A stretch of 64,000 nucleotides of DNA. Source: Agrobacterium tumefaciens. GTDB lineage: Bacteria; Pseudomonadota; Alphaproteobacteria; Rhizobiales; Rhizobiaceae. The stretch covers positions 186,001-250,000 of the forward strand of contig NZ_WJOK01000002.1 in NCBI RefSeq assembly GCF_009649785.1, in the 5' to 3' direction. Under the pieces are notes generated by a model, which made no database searches, had not been told where the DNA came from, and worked only from the letters and a program-made list of their open reading frames with translations. A program made the position numbers and the translations under genes. Shown piece by piece: positions 34,664-46,179 of the stretch. Position 1 is the first letter of the stretch. Each line of letters begins with the position of its first letter.

Positions 34664-35797
34664 TTGAAGAAAAAAGACAGCCGGCCGGGCAATCGCGTGC
34701 GTGCCGGGAGCGAGAAAAAACAGGTTCATGCCGCAAAGCCGGCACGGCGAATGGATGCGGCACCGAAAAAGCGCGAGCCGGACGCGGTGCGCAGCGCGCC
34801 CAAATCTGCGCCGAGGGAAAAAATAGCCCCAGTACCGGCCGTTGAGCAGGTGCCTGCGCGGCCCCTCAAGCATCGCACCGGCGAACGTCCCGCAGAACAG
34901 GTTCCGGTTATTCTGGAATCGAGTGGCGCGGGTGATTTTCATCTCATCGACAGCGGCAATGGCCTGAAGCTTGAACAATACGGCGAATATCGCGTCGTCC
35001 GTCCCGAGGCGCAGGCTCTCTGGCAGCCGTCGGTTCCCGACCGCGTATGGCAGAATGCCGACGCCATTTTTACCGGCGACACGGATGAAGACGGCATGGG
35101 CCGTTGGCGTTTTCCAAAGGCAGCACTTGGCGAAACCTGGCCACTGTCGCTGCTCGGCGTCGAATTTCTCGGCCGTTTCACGGCCTTCCGGCATGTCGGC
35201 GTCTTCCCGGAGCAGATTGTCCACTGGGAATGGCTGAAAAATGCCGTTGAAACGGCTGACCGGCCGCTGAAAGTCCTGAACCTGTTTGGTTACACCGGCG
35301 TCGCTTCTTTGGTCGCCGCTGCTGCAGGCGCTGAAGTAACCCATGTCGACGCCTCCAAGAAAGCGATCGGCTGGGCAAAGGAGAACCAGGCGCTTGCCGG
35401 GCTCGAACAGGCGCCGATCCGCTGGATTTGCGAAGACGCGATGAAGTTCATCCAGCGCGAGGAGCGTCGCGGCAGCACCTACGACATCATTCTCACCGAC
35501 CCGCCGAAATTCGGCCGCGGCACCCATGGTGAAATCTGGCAATTGTTCGACCATCTTCCGTTGATGCTCGATATCTGCCGGGAAATCCTGTCGCCCAAAG
35601 CGCTCGGTCTGGTGCTGACGGCCTATTCTATCAGGGCCAGCTTCTATTCGATGCATGAATTGATGCGCGAAATCATGCGCGGCGCCGGTGGCGTCGTTGC
35701 GTCCGGCGAGCTCGTCATTCGCGAGGCCGGGCTTGATGGCAAGACGCCGGGCCGGGTGCTTTCCACATCGCTGTTCAGCCGCTGGGAGCCGAAATGA
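34664..35797 (+). CDS. Class I SAM-dependent RNA methyltransferase (RlmI/RlmK-like)
   Basis: Predicted 377-residue methyltransferase. The first 85 or so residues are basic and low-complexity (Lys/Arg/Ala/Pro). The rest matches the RlmI-type fold: DSGNGLKLEQYGEYRVVRPE, the SAM loop LNLFGYTGVASL near 206-217, VDASKKAIGWAKEN and the catalytic-type motif LTDPPKFGRG. It probably makes an m5C or other base methylation in rRNA; the site is unknown. The start looks to be TTG 34664 behind GGAAAG; an ATG at 34751 is possible. It overlaps the next methyltransferase gene by four bases. Confidence 0.85.
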   Translation: MKKKDSRPGNRVRAGSEKKQVHAAKPARRMDAAPKKREPDAVRSAPKSAPREKIAPVPAVEQVPARPLKHRTGERPAEQVPVILESSGAGDFHLIDSGNGLKLEQYGEYRVVRPEAQALWQPSVPDRVWQNADAIFTGDTDEDGMGRWRFPKAALGETWPLSLLGVEFLGRFTAFRHVGVFPEQIVHWEWLKNAVETADRPLKVLNLFGYTGVASLVAAAAGAEVTHVDASKKAIGWAKENQALAGLEQAPIRWICEDAMKFIQREERRGSTYDIILTDPPKFGRGTHGEIWQLFDHLPLMLDICREILSPKALGLVLTAYSIRASFYSMHELMREIMRGAGGVVASGELVIREAGLDGKTPGRVLSTSLFSRWEPK

Positions 35798-36654
35798 CGA
35801 ACGACATGCGCGAAAACACGACGCGCCGGGTTGGCCAGGTCAAGGAAGTCACCAGCCTTGCCAATCCCATCATCAAGGATATCAAGGCGCTTACCCAGAA
35901 AAAGGGCAGGGAAGAGACCGGCACCTTCATGGCGGAAGGCCTGAAGCTGGTTATCGACGCGCTCGAACTGGGCTGGACCATCCGCACCCTGGTTTACGCC
36001 AAGGCGGCCAAGGGCAAGCCGCTGGTGGAGCAGGCGGCCGTAAAGACGGTCGCTTCGGGCGGTCTGGTGCTCGAAGTCAGCGAAAAAGTCATCGCCTCGA
36101 TCACCCGACGCGACAATCCGCAAATGGTCGTTGGCATCTTTGACCAGAGATGGAAGCCATTGAAAGATATCCGTCCGGAAAAAGGCGAGACCTATATCGC
36201 GCTCGATCGGGTGCGTGATCCCGGCAATCTCGGCACCATCATCCGCACGGCGGATGCGGCGGGTGCCTCAGGTGTCATTCTGGTCGGCGATTGCACCGAT
36301 CCGTTTTCGCTGGAAACGGTGCGTGCGACCATGGGTTCGGTCTTCGCTACGCCCGTTACCCGCGCCTCGGTTGAGGAATTCCTCTCATGGAAAAAATCAG
36401 CCAATGTCAGTGTCGTTGCCACCCATCTTGCCGGGTCGGTGGATTATCGAAAAATCGATTACGCCGGAAAGCCCGTCGTGCTTTTGATGGGTAACGAACA
36501 ATCCGGCCTGCCGCCTGAACTGGCCGGCAGGGCCGACCAACTGGCGCGCATTCCCCAACAGGGCCGTGCCGATAGTCTCAATCTCGCCATCGCAACCGCT
36601 GTCATGCTTTTCGAGGCGCGGCGACATCTCCTCGAACTGGCACCGGTGAAGTAA
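35794..36654 (+). CDS. TrmH/SpoU-family RNA 2'-O-methyltransferase
   Basis: Predicted 286-residue SPOUT-class methyltransferase. The three family motifs are present: [20 protein letters not shown] (1), [14 protein letters not shown] (2) and [20 protein letters not shown] (3), which build the trefoil-knot SAM site. An N-terminal substrate-binding domain covers about 20-115. The target (rRNA 2'-O-ribose or tRNA) cannot be chosen. It overlaps the upstream methyltransferase (ATGA) and shares one base with lspA, so the three are translationally coupled. Confidence 0.92.
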   Translation: MTNDMRENTTRRVGQVKEVTSLANPIIKDIKALTQKKGREETGTFMAEGLKLVIDALELGWTIRTLVYAKAAKGKPLVEQAAVKTVASGGLVLEVSEKVIASITRRDNPQMVVGIFDQRWKPLKDIRPEKGETYIALDRVRDPGNLGTIIRTADAAGASGVILVGDCTDPFSLETVRATMGSVFATPVTRASVEEFLSWKKSANVSVVATHLAGSVDYRKIDYAGKPVVLLMGNEQSGLPPELAGRADQLARIPQQGRADSLNLAIATAVMLFEARRHLLELAPVK

Positions 36655-37142
36655 TGGCCAAAGCGGCGTTGTTTTCGAAATTTGGCCCGGCTTTCGCGCT
36701 TATCGTTGCTGCCCTTGTGCTGGACCAGGTCGTCAAGCAACTGGTCGAGACCTATCTGCCGTTGCAGGAGATGGTGCCGGTCATTCCGTTCCTGGCGCTT
36801 TACCGCACCTATAATCTCGGTGTGGCGTTTTCGATGCTGGCGGACATGCACGGCTGGTTCATCGTCAGCATGCGGCTCGTCATCGTGGTCTTCGTTCTGT
36901 GGCTCTGGCGCAAGACGGCGGCGGATCGGACTTTTGCCCATCTTGGCTTCGCCTTCATCATCGCTGGAGCGGCGGGCAATCTTCTCGACCGCTTTTTCTA
37001 CGGTCACGTCATCGACTACATCCTGTTTCACACCGATACATGGTCGTTCGCGGTCTTCAATCTGGCCGACACTTTCATAACAATCGGTGCCGGTTGCGTC
37101 ATTCTCGATGAGTTTCTGCACGCCCGGGCGGCTAAAAAGTAA
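36654..37142 (+). CDS. lspA: Lipoprotein signal peptidase (SPase II)
   Basis: Predicted 162-residue inner-membrane aspartyl protease that cleaves the signal peptide of diacylated prolipoproteins. Four hydrophobic helices are evident. Conserved parts: LVLDQVVKQ near the N-terminus, N54 in [20 protein letters not shown], and the catalytic pair D121 (HVIDY) and D139 (NLADTF). Length is normal. The start overlaps the upstream stop (TAATG). It works in the same lipoprotein pathway as lnt, also in this window. Confidence 0.96.
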   Translation: MAKAALFSKFGPAFALIVAALVLDQVVKQLVETYLPLQEMVPVIPFLALYRTYNLGVAFSMLADMHGWFIVSMRLVIVVFVLWLWRKTAADRTFAHLGFAFIIAGAAGNLLDRFFYGHVIDYILFHTDTWSFAVFNLADTFITIGAGCVILDEFLHARAAKK

Positions 37143-37197
37143 AATTTTAGCGTTTGAGCCAAACATATCAAAACCGCTGCCGTGGTAGCGGTTGTGC

Positions 37198-39429
37198 ATG
37201 AGCGAACTGGCAAGACTGCGGGAAAAAGTTTCAGATGGCCTCGCCGCCACCCCGGCGCAGCCGGCGGATCGCGTCGACACGACATCTCACCATGGCGGTG
37301 CGGGGCGCGGGATAGATGCCAGATCGATCACGCTATACGTTGCCGCGTCATTGTCGGTGGGTGCCTTCTCCGCGGCCTTGATCGCGCTTGCGGTGCCTTA
37401 TGCGGTCACCGTCGCCTTGGCATCCTTCTTCGGTGCGGTGCTGGTCGGTCTCCTGTCCTACGCCATGTTCGGCAAATCCTTCCAGTATCCCGGCAAACTA
37501 TCTGCAGATGATTTGGATGTACGGCTACGCCAAACTCAAAACCGATCGCTGATTGCCGAGATCCAGGAGGCCATGGGCGATATCATCGTCATCCGCAATA
37601 TGGATCGGCGCATCGTCGAGGCGAATGCGGTTTTTCGTGAAGTGACGGGCTGCTCGGCACCCGAAGGGCTGAGCTGTGAGGAAATCGGCATCGCTTTCCG
37701 GCCAGGCGACAAGGCCCACGCTTATGATGTGGAAATCGCGACCCCGTTCGGTCAGCGCATTTTCTCCTGGCACGATGTCGTCACCCGCGATCTGGCAAGC
37801 AGTCGTCTTCTCATCAGCAGCATCGCGAGAGATGTCACCGAGGAGCGGCTGGCACTCGGCGAGCGGGAAAACGCCCGGTTACGCGCGGAAAAGGCCGATG
37901 CCGAAAAGGCAAGGCTGCTGGCAACTGTTAGCCACGAGATCCGTCTGCCGCTTTCCGGCATGCTCGGCATGAACCATCTTCTATCGCAGACGAAGCTCAA
38001 TGAAGAGCAACGTAATTATCTCGACGGCATGAAGCAGTCCGGTCAGTCGCTGGTACAGTTGGTCGAGGACCTGCTGGATTATTCGACCATGGAGGCGGGC
38101 CGTTTCAAACTCAATCCGCGTGCGGAAAACCTGCGCCGGCTGATCGAGAGCATTGTCGAGATGCTGGCGCATCGCGCCCACGAAAAGGGCATCGAAATCA
38201 CCTCCTTCGTCACGCCGGATGTGCCTGATTATCTGGATTTCGATCCGGCAAGGCTGCGTCAGGTTCTGTTCAACCTCCTCGGCAATGCCGTCAAATTCAC
38301 GCAGGTGGGCGGGGTCGTCATCCGAGCGCGCATGGTTGAAGGCGAATTGCATATCACCGTCGAGGACACCGGCCCCGGCATGAGCCAAGCGGAACAAGCC
38401 CGTATCTTTGGCGAATTCGAACAGGCAGGCCCGATGTCGCAACAAAGTGGGGGAACAGGGCTTGGGCTCGCGATTTCCGCCCGCATCGTGCGGGAATTCG
38501 GCGGCAGCCTCACGGTCTTCAGCCGCAAGGGTGAGGGCAGCACCTTCAAGCTGGCATTCCGTCCGGGCAGTTCGTCCACCGGCACGCCGGACCCGGACCG
38601 GCACCATTGCCTGCAGCATACCAATGTCCTGCTGGTCGCGCCGAGGGGCGTGGCAGCAACGGTGACGATGGAGGCGATCGAGGCTTTCGGCGGTAAATGC
38701 GCTCTTATCCACGAACCGGAGGACTTGGAAAGGCTGCACGGTACAGCTGCCGATCTCACCGATATCATTGTCGACAGGCGTATTTCGCCTCTGTTCAGAG
38801 ACGCGCTAAGGGATTGGCCGCAACAGAATGTCCGCCGCACGTTGCTGGTCAGTCCCGAAGAGCGGGCGTCGACCATGCATGCGTCCTTCGACGCCTGGTT
38901 GATCCGGCCGCTGCGCGAAAAGTCTCTTATTGACGTCCTCTGCGGCCGTCTGCGCGGCATAGAACGGCGCGATGCCATCAACGACAACTATCCGGATGTG
39001 GGGTTTTCGTCACGGGTGACGGAAGGGGTAAGCGGTATCGATATCCTCGTGGCCGAGGACGACGCCGTCAATGCGCGCATCATCCGGGCCGTTCTGGAAA
39101 AAAGCGGTTACATCGTGCGCGGTGTCGACGATTTTCAGGCCCTGCAGGAAGCCGTGGCGCCGGGCACAACCCGCCTGCCGCACCTCATCATATCCGATCT
39201 CAATATGCCGGGCGGCGAGGGGCTTGAGGTGCTGCCGGAGCTTCTCGGCACGCTGAAGGGCGGAAGAAATATTCCGCTCATCGTGCTCAGCGGCGATGCG
39301 AGCGTTGAAACCGCCGAAATCCTGCTGAATGCCGGTGCGGCCAAGGTTTTGACCAAGCCTGCCGACCCGAGACGACTGGTGGAGGAAATCCGCCGCTTGC
39401 TGGAGGCGAAACGCCTGTTGCCATCATGA
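37198..39429 (+). CDS. Hybrid sensor histidine kinase with two receiver-like domains
   Basis: Predicted 743-residue membrane kinase. Layout: short cytoplasmic start; two membrane helices at about 43-92 with almost no periplasmic loop; a PAS domain at about 118-215; HisKA with H246 in SHEIRLPLSG; HATPase_c with N-box NLLGNAVKFT and GTGLGLAI; a receiver-like region at about 475-590; and a true receiver at about 617-740 with D621/D622, phospho-acceptor D667 (SDLNMPGG) and K720 (LTKPAD). The middle region lacks the acidic pair and has Arg570 where Lys is normal. The signal and output are unknown; no response regulator gene is adjacent. ATG 37198 is preferred to the TTG two codons earlier. Confidence 0.9.
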   Translation: MSELARLREKVSDGLAATPAQPADRVDTTSHHGGAGRGIDARSITLYVAASLSVGAFSAALIALAVPYAVTVALASFFGAVLVGLLSYAMFGKSFQYPGKLSADDLDVRLRQTQNRSLIAEIQEAMGDIIVIRNMDRRIVEANAVFREVTGCSAPEGLSCEEIGIAFRPGDKAHAYDVEIATPFGQRIFSWHDVVTRDLASSRLLISSIARDVTEERLALGERENARLRAEKADAEKARLLATVSHEIRLPLSGMLGMNHLLSQTKLNEEQRNYLDGMKQSGQSLVQLVEDLLDYSTMEAGRFKLNPRAENLRRLIESIVEMLAHRAHEKGIEITSFVTPDVPDYLDFDPARLRQVLFNLLGNAVKFTQVGGVVIRARMVEGELHITVEDTGPGMSQAEQARIFGEFEQAGPMSQQSGGTGLGLAISARIVREFGGSLTVFSRKGEGSTFKLAFRPGSSSTGTPDPDRHHCLQHTNVLLVAPRGVAATVTMEAIEAFGGKCALIHEPEDLERLHGTAADLTDIIVDRRISPLFRDALRDWPQQNVRRTLLVSPEERASTMHASFDAWLIRPLREKSLIDVLCGRLRGIERRDAINDNYPDVGFSSRVTEGVSGIDILVAEDDAVNARIIRAVLEKSGYIVRGVDDFQALQEAVAPGTTRLPHLIISDLNMPGGEGLEVLPELLGTLKGGRNIPLIVLSGDASVETAEILLNAGAAKVLTKPADPRRLVEEIRRLLEAKRLLPS

Positions 39430-39524
39430 CTTGAGAGACTCGCAATGGCTGCATTTTGTCACTATTCTGTCGTCAATTAGTGATTTATGACAGGAAAAAT
39501 CTTTTGGTGGCGGAGCGATTCCCC

Positions 39525-40406
39525 ATGGTTGCCGAAATCTACAGTCACGACATTTGTGAAAACAAAGTTGTTATTCATCCTCGTCCAGACACCGCTCAGG
39601 ACAATGAGGGGCTTTTCGGCCGTATCGGCTCGCTGGAAACACGGCTCGCAAGAAACGAGCGAGAGATCGACGCGGCGCAGTCCGTGCGTTACCGGGTTTT
39701 CGTTGATGAAATGAAGGCGCGCCTTCCCGCAGACGCCATGCGCCGCAAGCGCGACATCGACGCCTGGGACAGTGTCTGCGACCATCTGCTCGTGCTCGAC
39801 AAGGCGATTGAAGGCGACAGCGAGGACCAGATCGTCGGTACCTACCGTCTGTTACGTCAGGAAACTGCACTCGCGAATAACGGTTTTTATTCCGCAAGCG
39901 AATTCGACATCGCCGGGCTGGTAGCGCGCCATCCGGGCAAGCGCTTCATGGAGCTTGGCCGCTCCTGCGTGCTGCCGGAATATCGCACCAAGCGCACGGT
40001 TGAGCTTTTGTGGCAGGGCAACTGGGCCTATGCCGTGAAACACCGCATGGATGCCATGATCGGTTGCGCTTCGTTCCCCGGCGTGCAGCCGGAAGCCCAC
40101 GCGCTTGCTCTGTCCTTCCTGCATCACAATTGCGTTGCAAAGGGCGAGTGGGCGGCTTCCGCTCTTCCCGAGCTTTATCACGAGATGGACCTGGTACCGG
40201 CTGAGGCGCTGAACGCCCGCAAGGCGCTGAACGCCATGCCGCCGCTGATCAAGGGCTATATGCGTCTCGGCGCCATGTTCGGCTCCGGCGCCGTGGTGGA
40301 CCATGCCTTCAACACGACAGATGTTCTCGTGGTCCTGCCGGTTTCCTCTATCGCCGGCCGCTACATCAGCTATTACGGCGGCGAGACCGAGCGCATCAAC
40401 GGCTGA
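39525..40406 (+). CDS. olsB: L-ornithine N-alpha-acyltransferase (3-hydroxyacyl-ACP dependent)
   Basis: Predicted 293-residue GNAT-fold acyltransferase (Autoinducer_synth/Acetyltransf_5 type) making lyso-ornithine lipid from ornithine and 3-hydroxyacyl-ACP, the first step of ornithine-lipid synthesis. The core reads AQSVRYRVFVDEM, then DHLLVLD, VGTYRLLR, the FMELGRSCVLPEYR segment and IGCASFPGVQPEAHA, typical of OlsB and hemolysin-like acyltransferases. ATG 39525 has GCGGAG about nine bases upstream; longer frames use TTG or GTG. The acyl acceptor is inferred from OlsB of rhizobia. olsA lies 12 kb downstream. Confidence 0.9.
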   Translation: MVAEIYSHDICENKVVIHPRPDTAQDNEGLFGRIGSLETRLARNEREIDAAQSVRYRVFVDEMKARLPADAMRRKRDIDAWDSVCDHLLVLDKAIEGDSEDQIVGTYRLLRQETALANNGFYSASEFDIAGLVARHPGKRFMELGRSCVLPEYRTKRTVELLWQGNWAYAVKHRMDAMIGCASFPGVQPEAHALALSFLHHNCVAKGEWAASALPELYHEMDLVPAEALNARKALNAMPPLIKGYMRLGAMFGSGAVVDHAFNTTDVLVVLPVSSIAGRYISYYGGETERING

Positions 40407-40533
40407 CCGGTTTTAACTCGGATCTAGCGGGATGTTCCTGTGGGCAGCGGTGCCGTGTGTGTTGTCTTGGTGCGGCCATTGCCGCTAGTGTCGGCGCTCC
40501 CTTTCCGCAACACGATATGACATCGGCAAGCCA

Positions 40534-43248
40534 TTGACGGACGTTTTGACCACCGCTTCCCTGATCTCGGAAGAGAGCCGCGCCACGGCCACTCCCATGA
40601 TGGAGCAATATATCGAGATCAAGGCGAACAACCCCGGTTCGCTGCTGTTTTACCGCATGGGCGATTTTTACGAATTGTTCTTTGACGATGCGGTGGAAGC
40701 CTCGCGGTCGCTCGGCATCACGCTGACGAAACGCGGCCAGCATATGGGGCAGGATATTCCCATGTGCGGCGTTCCCGTTCACGCCGCCGATGATTATCTC
40801 CAGAAGCTCATCCTGCGCGGTTATCGCGTCGCCGTCTGCGAGCAGGTGGAGGACCCGGCCGAGGCGAAGAAGCGCGGATCGAAATCCGTGGTAAAACGCG
40901 ATGTGGTGCGGCTTGTCACGCCCGGCACGCTCACCGAAGAAAAGCTGCTGTCGCCGACGGAATCCAACTATCTTATGGCGCTCGCTCGTATTCGCGGCAG
41001 TGCGGAGGCACAGTTTGCGCTTGCCTGGATTGATATTTCCACCGGCGTCTTCCGCTTGGCGGAAACCACGCTGACGCGGCTCCTCGCTGATATCTGGCGC
41101 ATCGATCCACGTGAGCTGATCGTTGCCGACAGTCTGTTCCATGACGAAGAGCTGCGACCGGTTTTCGATATGCTTGGCCGTGTCGCCGTGCCGCAGCCGG
41201 CCATTCTGTTCGACAGCGCTACGGCGGAAGGGCGGATCGCGCGTTACTTCAACGTCTCGACCCTCGATGGTTTCGGCACATTTTCGCGCGTGGAGATGGC
41301 CGCTGCCGCTGCCGCGGTTGCCTATGTTGAAAAGACCCAGATTGCCGAGCGCCCGCCGCTTGGTGCGCCGGAACGCGAAAGCGCTGCCTCCACGCTGTTC
41401 ATCGATCCCGCGACCCGCGCCAATCTGGAGTTGGTGAAGACGCTCTCGGGCGAAAGGGACGGATCGCTCCTGCATGCCCTCAACCGCACGGTCACGGGCG
41501 GCGGTGCGCGGCTTCTGGCCGAGCGGCTGATGTCTCCCTTGACCGATCCGGAAAGGGTTAATGCCCGTCTCGATGCGGTCGCCTATCTCATTGATGACGT
41601 CTCCCTTTGCGATGGCCTGCGCGATGCCTTGAAACAGGTTGCCGATATGCCGCGCGCGCTCTCCCGTCTTGCGCTGGAGCGCGGTGGCCCGCGCGATCTC
41701 GGGGCGATCAGGCAGGGCCTGGCGTCGGCCGAGAGAATTGCCGCCATTCTCGATCAGGGACTATTGCCGGAGGAGCTTGCTGCTGCACTTGCGGATCTGA
41801 AGGCTTTGCCGGGCGGGCTGGAAGCCATGCTCGGATCGATGCTGGCCGACGATCTGCCACTTCTGAAACGCGACGGTGGTTTCCTGCGCGAAGGCGCCAA
41901 TCCCGAACTCGACCAGGTGCGCGCATTGCGTGACCAGTCGCGCCGGGTGATCGCCGGGCTGCAGCTGCAATATGCCGAGGAAACCGGCATCAAGTCGCTC
42001 AAGATCAAGCATAACAACGTGCTTGGTTATTTCATCGAGGTAACGGCGGGCAACGCCGATGTCATGATGGCGACGGATGAGGCGAAGGCGCGCTTCATCC
42101 ACCGCCAGACCATGGCCGGCGCCATGCGCTTCACCACCACCGAGCTTGCCGATCTCGAAAGCCGCATCGCCAATGCCGCGGCAGAAGCCCTGACCATGGA
42201 GCTGGAAGCCTTCGAGCGCATGGTCGAGGCCGTGGTGCAGCAGGCGGAGGCGATCAAGGCGGGTGCGCTGGCGCTTGCGGTGATCGATGTCGCCTCAAGC
42301 CTTGCTTATCTCGCTACCGAACAGGCCTATTGCCGCCCGATCGTTGATGCCTCCATGACCTTCGCGATCAAAGGCGGGCGCCATCCGGTGGTTGAACAGG
42401 CCCTGCGGCGTCAGTCGGCTGGGCCATTCATCGCCAATAATTGCGATCTGTCGGCTGCTGAGGGCGGCAAAAATGGTGCGATCTGGCTGCTGACCGGCCC
42501 TAATATGGGCGGTAAGTCGACTTTCCTGCGTCAGAATGCGCTTATCGCCATCCTCGCGCAGATCGGCTCCTTCGTTCCGGCAGAAGCCGCCCATATCGGC
42601 ATCGTAGACCGGCTGTTTTCCCGCGTCGGCGCGTCCGACGATCTGGCGCGTGGCCGCTCGACCTTCATGGTGGAAATGGTGGAAACGGCCGCCATCCTCA
42701 ATCAGGCGACGGATCGCTCGCTGGTCATTCTGGATGAGATCGGCCGTGGCACGGCAACCTTCGACGGCCTTTCGATCGCTTGGGCGGCGGTCGAGCATCT
42801 GCACGAGGTCAATCGTTGCCGTGGCCTCTTCGCCACGCATTTCCACGAACTGACGGTGCTGTCGGAAAAACTTGGTCGCCTTTCCAATGCCACGATGCGG
42901 GTGAAGGAATGGGAGGGTGATGTCATCTTCCTGCACGAGGTCGGACCGGGTGCTGCGGATCGTTCCTACGGTATTCAGGTGGCAAGGCTCGCCGGACTTC
43001 CGGCATCGGTGGTGGAGCGCGCCCGTGAGGTGCTGACGAAGCTCGAAGATGCCGATCGAAAGAACCCGGCCAGTCAGCTGATCGACGATCTTCCGCTGTT
43101 CCAGATCGCGGTTCGCCGTGAGGAAACCCGCAAGGCTGGACCATCGAAGGTGGAAGAAGCTTTGAAGGGGTTCAACCCGGACGAAATGACGCCGCGTGAG
43201 GCATTGGACGCGCTCTATGCGTTAAAGAAAGAACTTGGCAAGGCTTAA
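40534..43248 (+). CDS. mutS: DNA mismatch repair protein MutS
   Basis: Predicted 904-residue mismatch-recognition ATPase. The mismatch-binding F-Y-E is at 45-47 (MGDFYELFF), the ATPase Walker A GPNMGGKS at 655-662, Walker [11 protein letters not shown], and the signature [10 protein letters not shown]; the C-terminus has the helix-turn-helix and a final dimerisation tail. The first start in frame is TTG 40534, with only a weak ribosome site; ATG 40597 would remove 21 residues but keep F45. Length agrees better with the TTG. mutL is not in this window. Confidence 0.95.
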   Translation: MTDVLTTASLISEESRATATPMMEQYIEIKANNPGSLLFYRMGDFYELFFDDAVEASRSLGITLTKRGQHMGQDIPMCGVPVHAADDYLQKLILRGYRVAVCEQVEDPAEAKKRGSKSVVKRDVVRLVTPGTLTEEKLLSPTESNYLMALARIRGSAEAQFALAWIDISTGVFRLAETTLTRLLADIWRIDPRELIVADSLFHDEELRPVFDMLGRVAVPQPAILFDSATAEGRIARYFNVSTLDGFGTFSRVEMAAAAAAVAYVEKTQIAERPPLGAPERESAASTLFIDPATRANLELVKTLSGERDGSLLHALNRTVTGGGARLLAERLMSPLTDPERVNARLDAVAYLIDDVSLCDGLRDALKQVADMPRALSRLALERGGPRDLGAIRQGLASAERIAAILDQGLLPEELAAALADLKALPGGLEAMLGSMLADDLPLLKRDGGFLREGANPELDQVRALRDQSRRVIAGLQLQYAEETGIKSLKIKHNNVLGYFIEVTAGNADVMMATDEAKARFIHRQTMAGAMRFTTTELADLESRIANAAAEALTMELEAFERMVEAVVQQAEAIKAGALALAVIDVASSLAYLATEQAYCRPIVDASMTFAIKGGRHPVVEQALRRQSAGPFIANNCDLSAAEGGKNGAIWLLTGPNMGGKSTFLRQNALIAILAQIGSFVPAEAAHIGIVDRLFSRVGASDDLARGRSTFMVEMVETAAILNQATDRSLVILDEIGRGTATFDGLSIAWAAVEHLHEVNRCRGLFATHFHELTVLSEKLGRLSNATMRVKEWEGDVIFLHEVGPGAADRSYGIQVARLAGLPASVVERAREVLTKLEDADRKNPASQLIDDLPLFQIAVRREETRKAGPSKVEEALKGFNPDEMTPREALDALYALKKELGKA

Positions 43249-43343
43249 GAGGATAGACTGCCTGTCCATCGCCTTTGAAACTCGCTATAGGACAATCCCA
43301 TCGCAAGCGGTGGCTTTCCCACAGGACATGGATAACGGCATAA

Positions 43344-46172
43344 ATGGCCATCAAGGACCTGGATTTTTCCGAAATTCTCGATGTTTCGGCGCTGAAGCGC
43401 GAATGCGACATCATCTTCAAGAACGACGGCAAGCGCATCGCCGATGTCAGGTCAGACCTGCTGCCGATCTTTCGCAAGGCCAGCACGGAAGGCCGGGAAA
43501 AGGCTCGCGAACTGCTGAAATCCGACGGCAGCGGCATCGATTGCGCCCGACGTATCTCCTGGCTCCAGGACCGGCTGATCGAAATCCTCTATGATCTCGC
43601 CTGCCAATATGTCTATCCGAAAGACGCGCCGCAGATCGCCGTTGCAGCGGTGGGGGGTTACGGTCGCGGCACGCTGGCGCCGGGATCGGATATCGACCTT
43701 CTGTTCCTGCTGCCAGCCAAGAACACGCCGGATATGCACAAGGCCGTGGAGTTCGTGCTTTATCTGCTCTGGGATCTCGGCTTCAAGGTCGGCCACGCCA
43801 CGCGCACGGTGGATGAGTGCGTTCGCCTTTCGAAATCCGATATGACCATCCGCACCGCCATTCTGGAAGTGCGGGCAATCTGCGGCAAAAAATCCCTGAC
43901 CGATGATCTCGAAAAACGTTTCGAGTCGGAAGTTGTCACCGGCACCGGGCCGGAATTCATCGCCGCCAAGCTGGCCGAGCGTGACCAGCGTCACCGCAAG
44001 GCGGGCGATACGCGCTATCTGGTGGAGCCGAACGTCAAGGAAGGCAAGGGCGGCCTGCGCGACCTGCACACGCTGTTCTGGATCGCCAAATATTATTACC
44101 ATGTCCGCGATACAGCCGATCTCGTCAAGCTTGGCGTCCTGTCTAAGCGCGAACTCAGGCTGTTCGAAAAGGCCGATGATTTTCTCTGGGCCGTCCGTTG
44201 CCAGATGCATTTCATCACCAACAAGGCGGAAGAGCGCCTTTCCTTCGACATTCAGCGCGAGATCGCCGATGCGCTGGGCTACCAGCCACGCCCCGGGCTT
44301 TCCGCCGTCGAACGTTTCATGAAGCATTACTTCCTGGTGGCGAAGGATGTGGGTGACCTGACCCGCATCGTCTGCGCCGCACTGGAGGACAGGCAGGCAA
44401 AGGACGTGCCGGGCCTGTCGGGTGTTCTCAGCCGCTTTGCCCACCGCGTCCGCAAAATTCCCGGTTCTGTTGAATTCGTTGAGGATCGCGGACGCATCGC
44501 GCTGGCCAAGCCGGACGTGTTCAAAAACGATCCGGTCAATCTGATCCGGCTCTTTCACATCGCCGATATCAACAATCTCGAACTTCACCCGGATGCGCTG
44601 CGTGTCGTTACCCGGTCGCTGTCGCTGATCAATGACGGGCTTCGCGAGAACGAGGAGGCGAACCGGCTGTTTCTGGCGATCCTCACCTCGAGGCGTGATC
44701 CGGCGCTCACCTTGCGGCGCATGAACGAGGCTGGCGTCCTCGGCAAGTTCATTCCCGAATTCGGCAAGATCGTCGCGATGATGCAGTTCAACATGTATCA
44801 TCACTATACGGTGGACGAGCATCTGATCCGCTCTGTCGGCGTACTGTCGGAGGTGGATAAGGGAACGGCTGTGGATGCCCATCCGCTTGCCAACCAGCTG
44901 ATGCCGGGTGTCGAGGAGCGTGAGGCACTTTATGTGGCCGTTCTGCTGCACGATGTGGCCAAGGGCCGGCAGGAGGATCACTCGATTGCCGGCGCGCGGG
45001 TGGCCCGCAAGCTTTGCCAGCGTTTCCGGCTGACCGGCAAGCAGACTGAAATGGTGGTCTGGCTGATCGAGCAGCATCTTCTGATGTCCATGGTCGCCCA
45101 GACGCGCGACCTGCACGACCGCAAGACCATCACCGATTTCGCCGACAAGGTACAATCCATGGAGCGGCTGAAGATGCTGCTTATCCTGACGGTCTGCGAT
45201 ATCCGCGCGGTCGGTCCGGGTGTCTGGAACGGCTGGAAGGGTCAGTTGCTCCGCTCGCTTTATTACGAGACCGAGCTGCTTCTCTCCGGTGGCTTTTCGG
45301 AAGTCTCCCGCAAGGAAAGGGCGCATATTGCCCGTCAGGCGCTTTACGACGCGCTGGAAGACTGGGGCCAGAAGGCACGGCGCAAATACACCAAGCTGCA
45401 CTATGAGCCCTATCTGCTGACGGTGGCGCTGGAAGATCAGGTGCGTCACACCCGCTTCATCCGCGAGGCCGACAAGCAGGAAAAAGCGCTGTCGACCATG
45501 GTGCGCACACATTCCTTCCACGCCATCACCGAAATCACCGTGCTGGCGCCCGACCATCCGCGCCTGCTGTCGATCATTACCGGCGCCTGTGCTGCGGCCG
45601 GCGCCAACATTGCCGACGCGCAAATCTTCACCACATCCGATGGGCGGGCGCTCGATACGATCCTGATCAACCGCGAATTTCCGATCGACGAAGACGAGAC
45701 GCGGCGCGGCAACAATGTCGGCAAGCTGATCGAAGAGGTTCTGTCCGGTCGTCAGCGCCTGCCGGAAATGATTGCCACCCGCACCAAGAGCCGGAGGAAG
45801 AAAAGCGCCTTCACCATTCCGCCCTCCGTTATCATTTCCAACGGGCTCTCGAACAAGTTCACCGTTATCGAGGTCGAGTGCCTCGACCGGCCGGGGCTTC
45901 TGGCGGATATGACGGCTGTCATTGCCGATCTGTCGCTGGATATTCATTCCGCACGCATCACCACCTTCGGCGAGAAGGTCATCGACACATTCTACGTGAC
46001 GGATCTCTTCGGCCAGAAGGTCACTAATGACAACCGGCAGGCCAGCATTGCCACGCGCCTGAAGGCCGTGATGAGCGAGCAGGAAGACGAATTGCGCGAT
46101 CGCATGCCAAACGGCATCATCGCCCATCCCGATGTGGCGGCGCTGCCGGCCACGCGCACGGCAAAGGCTTGA
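43344..46172 (+). CDS. glnD: Bifunctional uridylyltransferase/uridylyl-removing enzyme (PII regulator)
   Basis: Predicted 942-residue nitrogen sensor that uridylylates PII proteins under nitrogen limitation and removes UMP when glutamine is high. Domains in order: nucleotidyltransferase with [15 protein letters not shown] (D116, D118 bind metal), a GlnD_UR helical region, an HD domain with H536-D537 in [14 protein letters not shown], and two C-terminal ACT domains ([13 protein letters not shown] and [14 protein letters not shown]) that sense glutamine. All catalytic residues look intact. It lies just upstream of murJ (seven bases), an order common in rhizobia. Confidence 0.97.
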   Translation: MAIKDLDFSEILDVSALKRECDIIFKNDGKRIADVRSDLLPIFRKASTEGREKARELLKSDGSGIDCARRISWLQDRLIEILYDLACQYVYPKDAPQIAVAAVGGYGRGTLAPGSDIDLLFLLPAKNTPDMHKAVEFVLYLLWDLGFKVGHATRTVDECVRLSKSDMTIRTAILEVRAICGKKSLTDDLEKRFESEVVTGTGPEFIAAKLAERDQRHRKAGDTRYLVEPNVKEGKGGLRDLHTLFWIAKYYYHVRDTADLVKLGVLSKRELRLFEKADDFLWAVRCQMHFITNKAEERLSFDIQREIADALGYQPRPGLSAVERFMKHYFLVAKDVGDLTRIVCAALEDRQAKDVPGLSGVLSRFAHRVRKIPGSVEFVEDRGRIALAKPDVFKNDPVNLIRLFHIADINNLELHPDALRVVTRSLSLINDGLRENEEANRLFLAILTSRRDPALTLRRMNEAGVLGKFIPEFGKIVAMMQFNMYHHYTVDEHLIRSVGVLSEVDKGTAVDAHPLANQLMPGVEEREALYVAVLLHDVAKGRQEDHSIAGARVARKLCQRFRLTGKQTEMVVWLIEQHLLMSMVAQTRDLHDRKTITDFADKVQSMERLKMLLILTVCDIRAVGPGVWNGWKGQLLRSLYYETELLLSGGFSEVSRKERAHIARQALYDALEDWGQKARRKYTKLHYEPYLLTVALEDQVRHTRFIREADKQEKALSTMVRTHSFHAITEITVLAPDHPRLLSIITGACAAAGANIADAQIFTTSDGRALDTILINREFPIDEDETRRGNNVGKLIEEVLSGRQRLPEMIATRTKSRRKKSAFTIPPSVIISNGLSNKFTVIEVECLDRPGLLADMTAVIADLSLDIHSARITTFGEKVIDTFYVTDLFGQKVTNDNRQASIATRLKAVMSEQEDELRDRMPNGIIAHPDVAALPATRTAKA

Positions 46173-46179
46173 AATTCCC

